Source of the DNA: Tenacibaculum sp. 190524A02b
Lineage (GTDB): Bacteria > Bacteroidota > Bacteroidia > Flavobacteriales > Flavobacteriaceae
Direction of reading: 5' to 3'
Length of the DNA: 64,000 nt
Assembly (NCBI RefSeq): GCF_964036645.1
Contig: NZ_OZ038525.1
Location: forward strand, 4,592,001 to 4,656,000
Below are positions 42,555 to 51,345 of the stretch, piece by piece (the first letter of the stretch is position 1; each line of letters opens with the position of its first letter). Made by a program: the position numbers and the translations under genes. A model generated the notes under the pieces. That model was not told the DNA's origin. It worked only from the letters and a program-made list of their open reading frames with translations, and ran no database searches.

Positions 42555-44555
42555 ATGATTACCCAGCAAACGATAGATAAAGTTTTTGAAATAGCCCGTG
42601 TAGAAGAAGTAATAGGTGAGTTTGTACAGCTAAAAAAGGCGGGGAGTAATTTTAAAGGCTTAAGCCCGTTTACAGATGAAAAAACACCTTCTTTTGTAGT
42701 CTCACCAGTCAAACAGATATGGAAAGATTTTAGTACAGGAAAAGGAGGGAATGCAATTTCATTTATAATGGAGCATGAGCATTATAGCTACCCAGAAGCT
42801 ATACGATGGTTAGCTAAAAAATATAATATTGAAATAGAGGAAACTGAGCAGTCAGACGAACAAAAACAGCAAATGAATGAAAGAGAAAGTATGTTTTTGG
42901 TATCTAAGTTTGCAAAAGATTATTTCCATGATATTTTAATGAATACCCAAAAAGGAAGGGCTATAGGACTTTCCTATTTTAAAGAGAGAGGTTTTAGAGA
43001 AGAAATTATTCAGAAGTTTGATTTAGGGTATTGTAAAGATGAATGGGATGGGTTTACTAAGGCTGCATTAGCAAAAGGATATGATTTAAAATATCTTAGA
43101 GATACTGGTTTAACTATTGTAAAAGAAGGTGGAGCAGAAGACAAAAAATTTGATAGATTTAAAGGTAGAGTAATGTTCCCAATACATAGTATGTCGGGAA
43201 GAATTCTTGGTTTTGGAGGAAGAATTTTAACCAATGATAAGAAGGCTGCTAAGTATTTAAATTCCCCTGAGAGTGAAATCTATCATAAAAGTAAAATTCT
43301 TTACGGTTTATATTTAGCTAAAAAAGAAATTGCAAAACAAGATAATTGTTTTTTAGTAGAAGGATATACAGATGTTATATCTTTTCACCAGTCGGGAGTA
43401 GAAAACGTAGTTGCTTCTTCTGGAACTGCATTAACACCAGATCAAATTCGATTAATTAATAGATTAACCCAAAATATTACGGTATTATTTGATGGAGATG
43501 CGGCTGGTATTAGAGCTTCTTTGCGAGGAATAGATTTAATTCTTGAACAAGGATTAAATGTTAAAGTTGTGTCTTTTCCAGAAGGGGAAGATCCAGATAG
43601 TTTTGCGAAGAGTCATTCTAGTACAGAATTAAAACAGTTTTTAGAAGATAAGGCACAGGATTTTATAGAGTTTAAAGTTTCTTTGTTAATGGAAGAAGCT
43701 AAAAATGATCCTGTTAAAAAAGCCGGACTTATTAGAGATATTGTAACAAGTATTTCAAAGATTCCTGATGGTATTCAAAGAGAAGTATATGTACAAGAAT
43801 GTGCTAGAATTATGGATATTTCTGAGCAAGTTTTGTTTAGTGAACTGGCACAGTTACTTAATAAAGGGGCAGGAAATAGAAGTAATACAGCTAATGATAG
43901 GAGAATTAAGGCGGAGCTAAGAGCGAATGAAAAAAGAGGGATGGAACTGGTAAAAGGAAAAAGACCAGGAAGAGCCTCTAAAAAAATAGATCAATTATCA
44001 ATTCTTGAAAAAGAGATTCTTAGAATATTATTATTGTATGGGAATGAAGTAGTAGAGTTTGTTAATTGGGTAGATGCACATGATAAGCATGGTAGACCTA
44101 TTTTAGAAAAGGAAGAATACCAAAATACAATATCAAATGAATTGTATTTAAATATGCAAGAAGATGAAATTGAGTTTTCTAATGAAATATTTAGACTAAC
44201 TTATTATGAATTAGTACATCAAATTAATCAAAAAGAGAAAATAGTTATTGATGAATTAATAATGCACGAAAACCCAGAAATATCAAGTTTAGTAACTAAT
44301 ATTTTGATGGATGAAGAACGATATACATTAAGCAGTTGGGAAAGAAAAGAGGTTTTTGTTACAGAAATAGAAAAAATTTTACCTAAACTGGTAACAGATG
44401 CTATTTTGAATTTAAGAAGGGTTTTGATAGAAAAAAAGATACAGGGAATCTTAACAGATATGCAAACAAATCAAGTAGCACCAGACCTAGAAGAGATAGG
44501 GAACTATACAGAACTTAAAAAATTATTGTTTGATAAATTGAATAGAGTTATATAA
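42555..44555 (+). CDS. dnaG: DNA primase with degenerate zinc-binding domain
   Basis: 666 residues. The N-terminal domain aligns with the CHC2 domain (LKKAGSNFKGLSPFTDEKTPSF), but the zinc ligands are gone: GLSPFT in place of GLCPFH, and KDFSTGKGGN in place of the FxCFGCGxGGN motif. The catalytic TOPRIM part is intact: FLVEGYTDV near 272 with its Glu, and FDGDAAGI near 313 with the two Asp. The C-terminal helicase-binding region follows. It makes RNA primers for replication. I recall that other flavobacterial DnaG proteins also lack these Cys, so this is probably a lineage trait, not decay. Confidence 0.92.
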   Translation: MITQQTIDKVFEIARVEEVIGEFVQLKKAGSNFKGLSPFTDEKTPSFVVSPVKQIWKDFSTGKGGNAISFIMEHEHYSYPEAIRWLAKKYNIEIEETEQSDEQKQQMNERESMFLVSKFAKDYFHDILMNTQKGRAIGLSYFKERGFREEIIQKFDLGYCKDEWDGFTKAALAKGYDLKYLRDTGLTIVKEGGAEDKKFDRFKGRVMFPIHSMSGRILGFGGRILTNDKKAAKYLNSPESEIYHKSKILYGLYLAKKEIAKQDNCFLVEGYTDVISFHQSGVENVVASSGTALTPDQIRLINRLTQNITVLFDGDAAGIRASLRGIDLILEQGLNVKVVSFPEGEDPDSFAKSHSSTELKQFLEDKAQDFIEFKVSLLMEEAKNDPVKKAGLIRDIVTSISKIPDGIQREVYVQECARIMDISEQVLFSELAQLLNKGAGNRSNTANDRRIKAELRANEKRGMELVKGKRPGRASKKIDQLSILEKEILRILLLYGNEVVEFVNWVDAHDKHGRPILEKEEYQNTISNELYLNMQEDEIEFSNEIFRLTYYELVHQINQKEKIVIDELIMHENPEISSLVTNILMDEERYTLSSWERKEVFVTEIEKILPKLVTDAILNLRRVLIEKKIQGILTDMQTNQVAPDLEEIGNYTELKKLLFDKLNRVI

Positions 44556-44660
44556 CGTTTTGTTTTTGAGTTTAGTATGTTTTTTTTAAGGGATTTATTA
44601 GGTGTTGTTTTTTTTCGTACATTTGCCTCAACAAGAAGAACAAGAAATCAATTTTAAATT

Positions 44661-44792
44661 ATGAGAAAGTTGCTACAATTTTTCGAATTAGTTGGACTAA
44701 TAGTTTTACTCCCCTTTAAAATTTCCAACGGACAAAAAAAGCGAGCTTACAAAAGAATTAAACAGCAAATGGTGTCAATTAATCTACTTTAA
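44661..44792 (+). CDS. 43-residue basic protein, paralogue of the one at 51003
   Basis: ATG at 44661, TAA at 44790-44792. Its 43 residues align without gaps to the product of 51003-51134: a hydrophobic stretch (ELVGLIVLLPFK), then ISNGQ, then a basic tail (YK.IK.Q). The hydrophobic segment of ~12 residues with a Pro is short for a membrane helix. A candidate -7 box TACATTTG is at 44618-44625. The gene end overlaps the convergent nadE end by 9 bases. Function unknown; the second copy shows that it is a real gene. Confidence 0.65.
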   Translation: MRKLLQFFELVGLIVLLPFKISNGQKKRAYKRIKQQMVSINLL

Positions 44793-45572
44793 TTCTGTAG
44801 GTATTTCACAAACTGGTATTGCTACCATTTTATGTTGGTTTATTCTATTTAATCTAGAGTATATTTTATATACTTCTAGTTGCCTACCTTTAAAATCATT
44901 GGTAGTTTTACCTTTTGTTTGCATATCCATAGCCCATTCTAATTCATCATATGAAGCACCTATTTGGTCTTCGTCAGTTCTACTGTCACCAAATAAACCA
45001 TCAGTAGGTTTTGCTTCTAGTATTGATACAGGAACTTCTAAGTATTCACCAATTTTATAAACTTCAGATTTTACTAAATCTGCAATTGGGCTTAAATCTA
45101 CACCACCATCTCCATATTTAGTGAAAAAGCCAACACCAAAATCTTCAACTTTATTCCCAGTTCCAGCTACTAATAAACCTTTTAACCCAGCAAAATAATA
45201 TAGCGTAGTCATTCTTAAACGAGCACGTGTGTTAGCTAAAGCCAAATCAACTTTGGCTGAGCTTTCAACCTCAGGGACTACAGTTTTAAAATCTTCAAAG
45301 GTACTTGTTAAATTTACCTCTACTTCAGAAACATTTTTAAAACGTTTTCTAAGTTGCTTAATGTGTTCATTAGCTCTGTTAACCTGGCTTTGAGCTTGGT
45401 GTATTGGTAATTCTACACATAAAGTTGGAAGCCCTGTTAAGGCACAAAGAGAAGAAGTAACTGCACTATCAATGCCGCCAGAAACTCCAACAACAAAGCC
45501 ATTTACTTTAGCATTTGTAGCATATTCTTTTAACCAGTGAACTATATGATCAACAACTTTAGGTGTATTCAT
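44784..45572 (-). CDS. nadE: NH3-dependent NAD+ synthetase
   Basis: 262 residues, the short form without a glutaminase domain. The ATP-pyrophosphatase loop GVSGGIDSAVTSSL is near residue 29; the GTGNKVEDFGVGFFTKYGDGGVDLSPI segment is the NAD-synthase motif. It converts deamido-NAD to NAD using ammonia and ATP in the cytoplasm. Divergent from gldB, an order typical of Flavobacteriia. Its 3' end overlaps the 43-residue gene. Confidence 0.93.
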   Translation of the reverse strand: MNTPKVVDHIVHWLKEYATNAKVNGFVVGVSGGIDSAVTSSLCALTGLPTLCVELPIHQAQSQVNRANEHIKQLRKRFKNVSEVEVNLTSTFEDFKTVVPEVESSAKVDLALANTRARLRMTTLYYFAGLKGLLVAGTGNKVEDFGVGFFTKYGDGGVDLSPIADLVKSEVYKIGEYLEVPVSILEAKPTDGLFGDSRTDEDQIGASYDELEWAMDMQTKGKTTNDFKGRQLEVYKIYSRLNRINQHKMVAIPVCEIPTELK

Positions 45573-45667
45573 AATCTAAAAATTTATTAAGATAATTGCT
45601 TTTTACTTGATGAAACTATTTTAGTAATTTCGACGTTGTAATTTTGAACGTAAATATAGTAAAGTTA

Positions 45668-46627
45668 ATGCAAAAAATTGTAGCACTTTTTTTTATGAGT
45701 TTGATAATATACTCATGCAAAAATGATATAGAGAATAAAGTAGATTTATCTAATGTAGACGTTAGTTTTGCATTAAAAAGATTTGATGTGGATTTTTATA
45801 ATAATTCTGCTAAAAATTTACAAGAATTAAAAAAAGAATATCCAGTTTTATTCCCTGAAAATGTTCATGATAGTGTATGGAATAGTAAGAAAATTAATAC
45901 AGATGAACAGGAGCTGTTTCAAGAAACTCAAAAGATTTTTAATAATATTGAAGAGTTAAAAGCAAACCTTACTTCATTTTTTAAACATGTAAAATATTAC
46001 AATCCAAAATTTAAGAGTCCTAATGTAATTACTATGTTAACTAATATTGATTATGATAGTAGAGTTGTTTATGTAGATAGTTTATTACTAATTTCTTTAG
46101 ATGCATACCTTGGAAAAAATCATAAGTTTTATGGAGATTATCCTGAATATATAAAGGTAAACAATCATAAAGGAAGGGTAGTTGTAGATGTAGCTAGAAA
46201 CTTGGTGAACAAACAGATTTTGGGAAAAATGCCTAGAACTTTTATAGGTAAGATGATTAACAAAGGCAAAAAAATGTTTGTATTAGATAGCTATTTACCT
46301 GATGTTTTGAATGAATATAAGATAGGGTATGCAGAAGAAAAGTATAAATGGGCTGTAGCAAATGAAGAGCAAATATGGCAGTATTTTATTGAGAAGAATT
46401 TGTTGTTTAGTACAGATAAAAATTTAGATAGAAGATTTTTAGAGGTAGCTCCTTTTTCAAAATTTTATATGGAAGAAGATAATAGGTCTCCAGGACGAAT
46501 AGGAGAGTGGATAGGATGGCAAATAGTAAAAGCCTATATGAGAAATAATGACGTATCTTTGCACGAGTTAATAAGAACAGATGAAGAGACAATCTTCAAA
46601 AAATCTAAATATAAACCAAGACGATAA
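45668..46627 (+). CDS. gldB: Gliding motility lipoprotein GldB
   Basis: 319 residues from the ATG at 45668, picked because it gives a lipoprotein signal (KIVALFFMSLIIYSC, lipidated Cys near residue 18). The mature part with VDVSFALKRFDVDFYNN and later FYMEEDNRSPGRIGEWIGWQIVKAYM matches GldB as I know it. GldB is needed for surface gliding in flavobacteria. gldC follows after 3 bases, and nadE is divergent, the family's usual context. Confidence 0.9.
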   Translation: MQKIVALFFMSLIIYSCKNDIENKVDLSNVDVSFALKRFDVDFYNNSAKNLQELKKEYPVLFPENVHDSVWNSKKINTDEQELFQETQKIFNNIEELKANLTSFFKHVKYYNPKFKSPNVITMLTNIDYDSRVVYVDSLLLISLDAYLGKNHKFYGDYPEYIKVNNHKGRVVVDVARNLVNKQILGKMPRTFIGKMINKGKKMFVLDSYLPDVLNEYKIGYAEEKYKWAVANEEQIWQYFIEKNLLFSTDKNLDRRFLEVAPFSKFYMEEDNRSPGRIGEWIGWQIVKAYMRNNDVSLHELIRTDEETIFKKSKYKPRR

Positions 46628-46630
46628 ATA

Positions 46631-46969
46631 ATGAGTATAGCACATACTTCAAAAATTACTTTTACAGTTGGATTAGATGAGAATAGAGTTCCTGAAGAGA
46701 TAGCTTGGGATGCTGAAGATGGTGGTATAAAAAATGAAGCATCTAAAGCAGTAATGCTGTCTGTATGGGATCATAAAAAGAAAGATACATTGCGTATGGA
46801 TTTATGGACTAAAGATATGCCTATAGATGAAATGAAGCAGTTTTTCCATCAAACACTTGTGTCAATGTCAAATACTTTTGAGAGAGCAACGAATGATGAG
46901 AAAATGAGTGCTACGATGCGAGATTTTTGCGATTATTTTGCGGAAAAATTAGAACTGGTTAAAAAATAA
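46631..46969 (+). CDS. gldC: Gliding motility protein GldC
   Basis: 112 residues, soluble, without signal peptide. Start SIAHTSKITFTVGLDENRVPEEIAWDA and the later WDHKKKDTLRMDLWTKDMP match GldC. It lies 3 bases after gldB, so they are co-transcribed. GldC improves gliding in flavobacteria; molecular role unknown. The stop codon lies within a 60-bp perfect palindrome. Confidence 0.9.
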   Translation: MSIAHTSKITFTVGLDENRVPEEIAWDAEDGGIKNEASKAVMLSVWDHKKKDTLRMDLWTKDMPIDEMKQFFHQTLVSMSNTFERATNDEKMSATMRDFCDYFAEKLELVKK

Positions 46970-47022
46970 AAAACCATTAAAAAAGCTACCAATTGGTAGC
47001 TTTTTTAATGGTTTTTTATTTT
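46963..47022. terminator. 60-bp perfect palindrome, bidirectional terminator of gldC and folK
   Basis: The sequence is symmetric around 46992/46993 for 30 bases on each side; the core is GCTACCAATTGGTAGC flanked by A6/T6. It includes the stop codons of both converging genes (gldC TAA at 46967-46969, folK TAA at 47005-47007) and the last codons of folK. The A/T runs give each strand a U tail after the stem, so it terminates both. Confidence 0.85.
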
Positions 47023-48129
47023 GGTTATTATATATTCATAATCATTTTTATTGTTTACAAAATCAAGGTTAGAAACATCAATAATTAAAATATTTAAATC
47101 TTGTTGTGTTTTTATAAAGTTACTATAACCATCATGAATTTTTTGTAAGTAGCTAGCTTCTATATTTTGTTCATAATCTCTTCCTCTCTTTTTAATGTTT
47201 TGTAAAAGCCTCTCAGTATTTTGATATAAATACACGTATAAATCGGGCTTAGTAATTTCCTTATACATCATATCAAACATTTTTCTATATAATGTATACT
47301 CATCATCATGCAATGTAATTTGAGCGAAAATTAATGACTTGAATATATAGTAATCAGAAACAATAAAGTTTTTGAATAAATCAAACTGAGCAAGATCTTC
47401 TGAAAGCTGTTGATAACGATCAGCAAGAAAACTCATTTCTAAAGGGAAAGCATAACGCTCGTTATCGTTATAAAACTTAGGGAGGAACGGGTTGTCAGCA
47501 AAACGTTCAAGAACTATTTTAGCATTAAACTCATCCGCCATCATATTAGTAAGGGATGTTTTTCCTGCTCCAATATTCCCTTCAATAGCTATATAGTTAT
47601 ACTTTTCTGTAATAGGTATAGGACGATTTAGTTTTTCAGAAATTAAAGTTATTTCTGAATCATCATTACAATTTTCAAAACATACAGAAAGCTTAGTTTT
47701 TGTTATTGGGTGTATAGTGTTTTTTGCTATTTCAGCTAGTGGAGCTAGCGCAAATTTCCTATCTAACATTCTTGGATGTGGTACAATTAAGTTTTTTGAA
47801 AAAATAATTTCATCATCAAATAAAAGAATATCTAAATCAATAACTCTATCAGAATAGTTATTGGTATTTGATCTAATTCTACCAAGTTCTTTTTCAATAT
47901 CTAGAAGTACATTAATTAACTTTTCAGGAGGTAAATAAGTAGAAACTTTAATACAAGAGTTATAAAAGTTGTTACTACTAAAACCCCAAGAGGAAGTTTC
48001 GTATACAGAAGCAACTTTAAGTATAGCACCTACTTTATTAGCAATTAAATCAATGGCTTTTTGTAAATTTTCTAACTTATTACCTTGGTTTGTACCTAGG
48101 GATAAATATGTAATTCTTTGTATTTTCAT
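47005..48129 (-). CDS. folK: FolK fused to a deoxynucleoside kinase domain
   Basis: 374 residues. Residues ~1-155 are 6-hydroxymethyl-dihydropterin pyrophosphokinase (LSLGTNQGNKLENLQKAI, the RVIDLDILLFDDEII motif, and PHPRMLDRKFALAPLAEIA), the folate-pathway enzyme. Residues ~178-374 resemble a deoxynucleoside kinase: P-loop EGNIGAGKTS, a KKRGRDYEQNI lid, and IIDVSNLDF. The usual catalytic DR[ST] motif is replaced by VSDYYIFKS, without the Arg. Such fusions are known in Bacteroidota. Catalysis by the second domain is uncertain; a complete stand-alone kinase is at 59467. Confidence 0.88.
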   Translation of the reverse strand: MKIQRITYLSLGTNQGNKLENLQKAIDLIANKVGAILKVASVYETSSWGFSSNNFYNSCIKVSTYLPPEKLINVLLDIEKELGRIRSNTNNYSDRVIDLDILLFDDEIIFSKNLIVPHPRMLDRKFALAPLAEIAKNTIHPITKTKLSVCFENCNDDSEITLISEKLNRPIPITEKYNYIAIEGNIGAGKTSLTNMMADEFNAKIVLERFADNPFLPKFYNDNERYAFPLEMSFLADRYQQLSEDLAQFDLFKNFIVSDYYIFKSLIFAQITLHDDEYTLYRKMFDMMYKEITKPDLYVYLYQNTERLLQNIKKRGRDYEQNIEASYLQKIHDGYSNFIKTQQDLNILIIDVSNLDFVNNKNDYEYIITKIKNH

Positions 48130-48210
48130 GTACGGGGTGCAAAGAAAAATAAAATTAAAAAGAATAAATAGATAAAAGCTTTTTATTTTCCAAGAAACTT
48201 AATTTCTGTG

Positions 48211-50826
48211 TTAAAAATTAACCCTAAATACCAAGTTAGGAACTAAAGAATGCCCAATAATATCAGACTGAAAAAACTCTGCTTGACCAACAGGAGCTCT
48301 TGTATAAAGAAATGTACGGCTAATTGTATTCTTTTGATTTGTTAAGTTCCATAATGATATTCCTAGTTTAGCCTTCCATTTTTGTAGATAATCGAAACTA
48401 AAATTGTAAAAAGTAGAAAAATCTAAACGTTGATAATCAGCAAGTCTTTTAGAGTTTCGTTCACTTAAGTAAATTAAAAAGTTATTATTATCTGCACCTC
48501 CAACTTCTGAAAATGGAATTCCAGTTCTATAGCTATAGCTTAATGAAAAATCAAAAGCTCCTAGTTGTAAATTGTGTAGCCAAGTTAGGTTTTGTGTTAT
48601 GTCAAAATTACCTGTAAATGGCTTACCATTATTAATATTAGGGAATGTTAAGTTGGTTTCAGAAATTGTATAACCTAACCACATGTTATATTTTTTCCAT
48701 TCTTTTTTTATTGAAAATTCTATTCCTTTAGAAACACTTTTACCAACATCATATCTGTCAAATTCAATATTGAATCCGTTAGAAAGAGTAGTATAATCTT
48801 TAATTATTTTATAATATGTGTCAATATCAATAACCCATTTGTTTTTATTTAAGATAACTAACCCTAAAGAGAATTGAAGACTTTTAGGAATTGCAATATC
48901 GTTTTTTCCGCCAGTTAAAAGGTATATTGAGTTTTCTAACCTGAAAAAAGTAGACCTGTTTTCTTTAACTTTAATAAAGTTTTGGTTCTTGTACTCAATA
49001 GAGGATCTGAGTGTTATATTTTTGAATAATAATAAATCTATATAAGCTCTTGGGGAAAAAGCATAACTATTAGAAAATGAATTATAACTGAATCGAGATC
49101 CTAAAGAAATATTGAATTTATTAGTATTATAAGCATACTCACTATATAAGGAATGGTAATTGTTAGTGTTATTTAAAATAAAATTATTTGGCCTTTCTAT
49201 TCCATCATAATCAATTTCATACACTGAATTATAAAAGTTGTTGTTTTCATATTCATAGCCATAACGTAAAGTGTTTTTTGAGTTTAATTTTTGCTCAAAA
49301 TTAACCCTAAAATTAAGATCTCTTATAGAATTCCTCTTTTGAAAAGATTGAAATTCATTAATATTATCATTGTCAAAATTATCAGTAGAAAGATTGTATT
49401 TTGAATAACTTGAGGTTATAGTATGTTGAAGGTTTTTACTCCACTTATGCCACCATCTAAAATTTGCTCCATAATTTTCTATGTTGAAAATACTAGTTCT
49501 ATTGAATGCTTTAATATCTTCAGGATTTTCATTAAAAAAATGATTAAGATTGTTTTTGGTGTATAAATGGTTGATTGAGAATTGATCTTTTTTTGAAGGG
49601 GAGTAGTTAAACTTCATATTATAATCAATAAAACGAGAATTACTTCTGTTAACAGAGGTTGGAGAAGTATTATTTTGATCATCTGATATTTTAGTGTTTT
49701 GAAAAGATTTATTGGCAAGTTTATCAAAGGGACCTAGGTTGAATACATCTATAATAGATCTTCTTGCAGCTATATTTAAGCTGGTTTTAGAAGAAATCGG
49801 TGTTTTCAAAAAAGCATCTGCTTGAATAAGGTTAAGGCCAAAACCGCCAGACGTTTTTTTAGCTATGGTGTCATTGGTTTGAATATCAATAACACCAGAT
49901 ATATGATTTCCATATTTGGCACTTGTTCCTGATTTGTAAATTGAAACATTATCTACAATATGAGGGTTGAAAGCAGAAATAGCTCCAAAAAAATGAGAAG
50001 AATTATAAATTTTTATGCCATCAAAAAGTACAAGGTTATGATCTGCATTTCCTCCTCTTATTTGTAATTCCGATAATGATTCACTTGGGCTTACAATTCC
50101 AGGTAAAAGTTGAATAGTCTGAAAAATGTCTGGTTCTGTTAAGCCAGATAAGGCCTTGATTTTTTGAAATGAAAGCTCAATACTGCCTGATTCAGCAATT
50201 TTAATTCCACTTGAGAGTCTATCATTAACAATTACTTCTGATAGAATAGAGCTAGATTCTTTTAAGTAAATGGATGGACAACGCTGGCTTTTAAAAAAAT
50301 TAATAGGTTTTATAATAGTTTGATAGCCTACATATGATATTTTTAAGGAATCATTATAGTTAAGATTTTTTAAGTTAAAATACCCTTTATTATTTGTTGC
50401 TGTACCTAAAATTTTTCCTTTTATACTAACGGTTGCTTGTGATAGCGGTAATTTATTTAGGGATCCGTATATGTGTCCACAAATATTTATATTGGTTTTA
50501 CTTCTTGCAGAAACAGTATAATATCTGTTAGTAATTTTTTTGAATTCTAAATTTAGTTCATTACTAATAATTAGAAGGTTTTCTTTTAGTGTTTTCTTAT
50601 TTAAAGTTTTGGTTAATGTTTTATTGAAAACAATTTCATCAGCAAAAGAAAATTTTACGCTGTACTTTTTTTCTAGTTCAAAAAAAGATTCTTTCAAAGA
50701 TTTATTATACTTACTTGAAACCTGAGAATATGTAGCCCAAATAGAGCCCACTAAAATGAAAAAAAAGGTAATAGTATTCTTCAAATGTAAGATTTGATTT
50801 ATGGGATTAAAATTTAAATATAACAT
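48211..50826 (-). CDS. TonB-dependent receptor with STN and carboxypeptidase-like domains
   Basis: 871 residues. An N-terminal hydrophobic segment (TITFFFILVGSIWATYSQ) targets export. Residues ~40-110 look like an STN domain (SLKESFFELEKKYSVKFSF), followed by a carboxypeptidase regulatory-like domain (GHIYGSLNKLPLSQATVSIKG), a plug with LPGIVSPSESLSELQIRGGN, and a beta-barrel ending in LVPNLVFRVNF with the terminal Phe. Such receptors import siderophores, vitamins or glycans; the STN domain usually signals to FecR, but no fecI/fecR genes are visible here. Substrate unknown. Confidence 0.88.
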   Translation of the reverse strand: MLYLNFNPINQILHLKNTITFFFILVGSIWATYSQVSSKYNKSLKESFFELEKKYSVKFSFADEIVFNKTLTKTLNKKTLKENLLIISNELNLEFKKITNRYYTVSARSKTNINICGHIYGSLNKLPLSQATVSIKGKILGTATNNKGYFNLKNLNYNDSLKISYVGYQTIIKPINFFKSQRCPSIYLKESSSILSEVIVNDRLSSGIKIAESGSIELSFQKIKALSGLTEPDIFQTIQLLPGIVSPSESLSELQIRGGNADHNLVLFDGIKIYNSSHFFGAISAFNPHIVDNVSIYKSGTSAKYGNHISGVIDIQTNDTIAKKTSGGFGLNLIQADAFLKTPISSKTSLNIAARRSIIDVFNLGPFDKLANKSFQNTKISDDQNNTSPTSVNRSNSRFIDYNMKFNYSPSKKDQFSINHLYTKNNLNHFFNENPEDIKAFNRTSIFNIENYGANFRWWHKWSKNLQHTITSSYSKYNLSTDNFDNDNINEFQSFQKRNSIRDLNFRVNFEQKLNSKNTLRYGYEYENNNFYNSVYEIDYDGIERPNNFILNNTNNYHSLYSEYAYNTNKFNISLGSRFSYNSFSNSYAFSPRAYIDLLLFKNITLRSSIEYKNQNFIKVKENRSTFFRLENSIYLLTGGKNDIAIPKSLQFSLGLVILNKNKWVIDIDTYYKIIKDYTTLSNGFNIEFDRYDVGKSVSKGIEFSIKKEWKKYNMWLGYTISETNLTFPNINNGKPFTGNFDITQNLTWLHNLQLGAFDFSLSYSYRTGIPFSEVGGADNNNFLIYLSERNSKRLADYQRLDFSTFYNFSFDYLQKWKAKLGISLWNLTNQKNTISRTFLYTRAPVGQAEFFQSDIIGHSLVPNLVFRVNF

Positions 50827-51002
50827 AAAAAGGGAAATACAGTTGATTAGTTAGTTGAAAAGGTTAAAGTTTTTATTTTAAAGAGGCTAATAGGTAGGGT
50901 AAAATAGTTTTACATAGTTATATAAATAAGAGTCGATTAAAAAAAATAAAATTACAGGCTTTTTTAAAACTATTTACTAACTAAATAAAAGGTTAAAAGT
51001 AT
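50827..51002. promoter_or_regulatory. Control region between the TonB receptor and the second 43-residue gene
   Basis: 176 bases between divergent genes, AT-rich, holding the promoters of both. No TAnnTTTG match was found with confidence. Nothing else seen. Confidence 0.3.
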
Positions 51003-51134
51003 ATGGCAAAGTTATCGCAAATAGGTGAGTTAGTTGGCTTAATTATCTCATTACCTTTTAAAATTTCTAATGGGCAGAGAAGAAGAACTTATAAGCAAAT
51101 TAAGAAACAATTAACAGTTTTAAGCTTGTTTTAA
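51003..51134 (+). CDS. 43-residue basic protein, paralogue of the one at 44661
   Basis: ATG at 51003, TAA at 51132-51134. The translation has the same length as its paralogue and shares ELVGLI, LPFKISNGQ, then Y-K-x-IKxQ and a final Leu-rich end. Conservative changes and third-position differences between the two copies suggest selection on protein. No signal peptide. It is isolated between the TonB receptor and pnp, on the opposite strand to both. Function unknown. Confidence 0.65.
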   Translation: MAKLSQIGELVGLIISLPFKISNGQRRRTYKQIKKQLTVLSLF

Positions 51135-51288
51135 GTATAGTGCCTAAAAAAATGAAAAAAAATATTTTTTTAGGTAGGGTAAAACAAGATTCAATTGTTT
51201 TATATGTGAATTTCTTAATAGAGTAAGGTTTTTGCTAAGGTCATAATTGGGGAATTTGATCTTAAATTTCACAAAAATCTCTTAATTT

Positions 51289-51316
51289 AAAAAGGCTACC
51301 GTTTGGTAGCCTTTTT
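51289..51316. terminator. Bidirectional terminator of pnp and the 43-residue gene
   Basis: AAAAAGGCTACC (51289-51300) and GGTAGCCTTTTT (51305-51316) form a perfect 12-bp stem with a GTTT loop. It ends pnp on the minus strand and lies past the 43-residue gene on the plus strand. Confidence 0.85.
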
Positions 51317-51345
51317 GTATTTAATTTAAGATTAAAAGGAGTTTA

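Noticed and set aside
42555..44555. dnaG as a decaying pseudogene because of the lost zinc ligands
   Set aside because: The frame is full length, TOPRIM catalytic residues are intact and the same loss is, as far as I recall, usual in flavobacteria.
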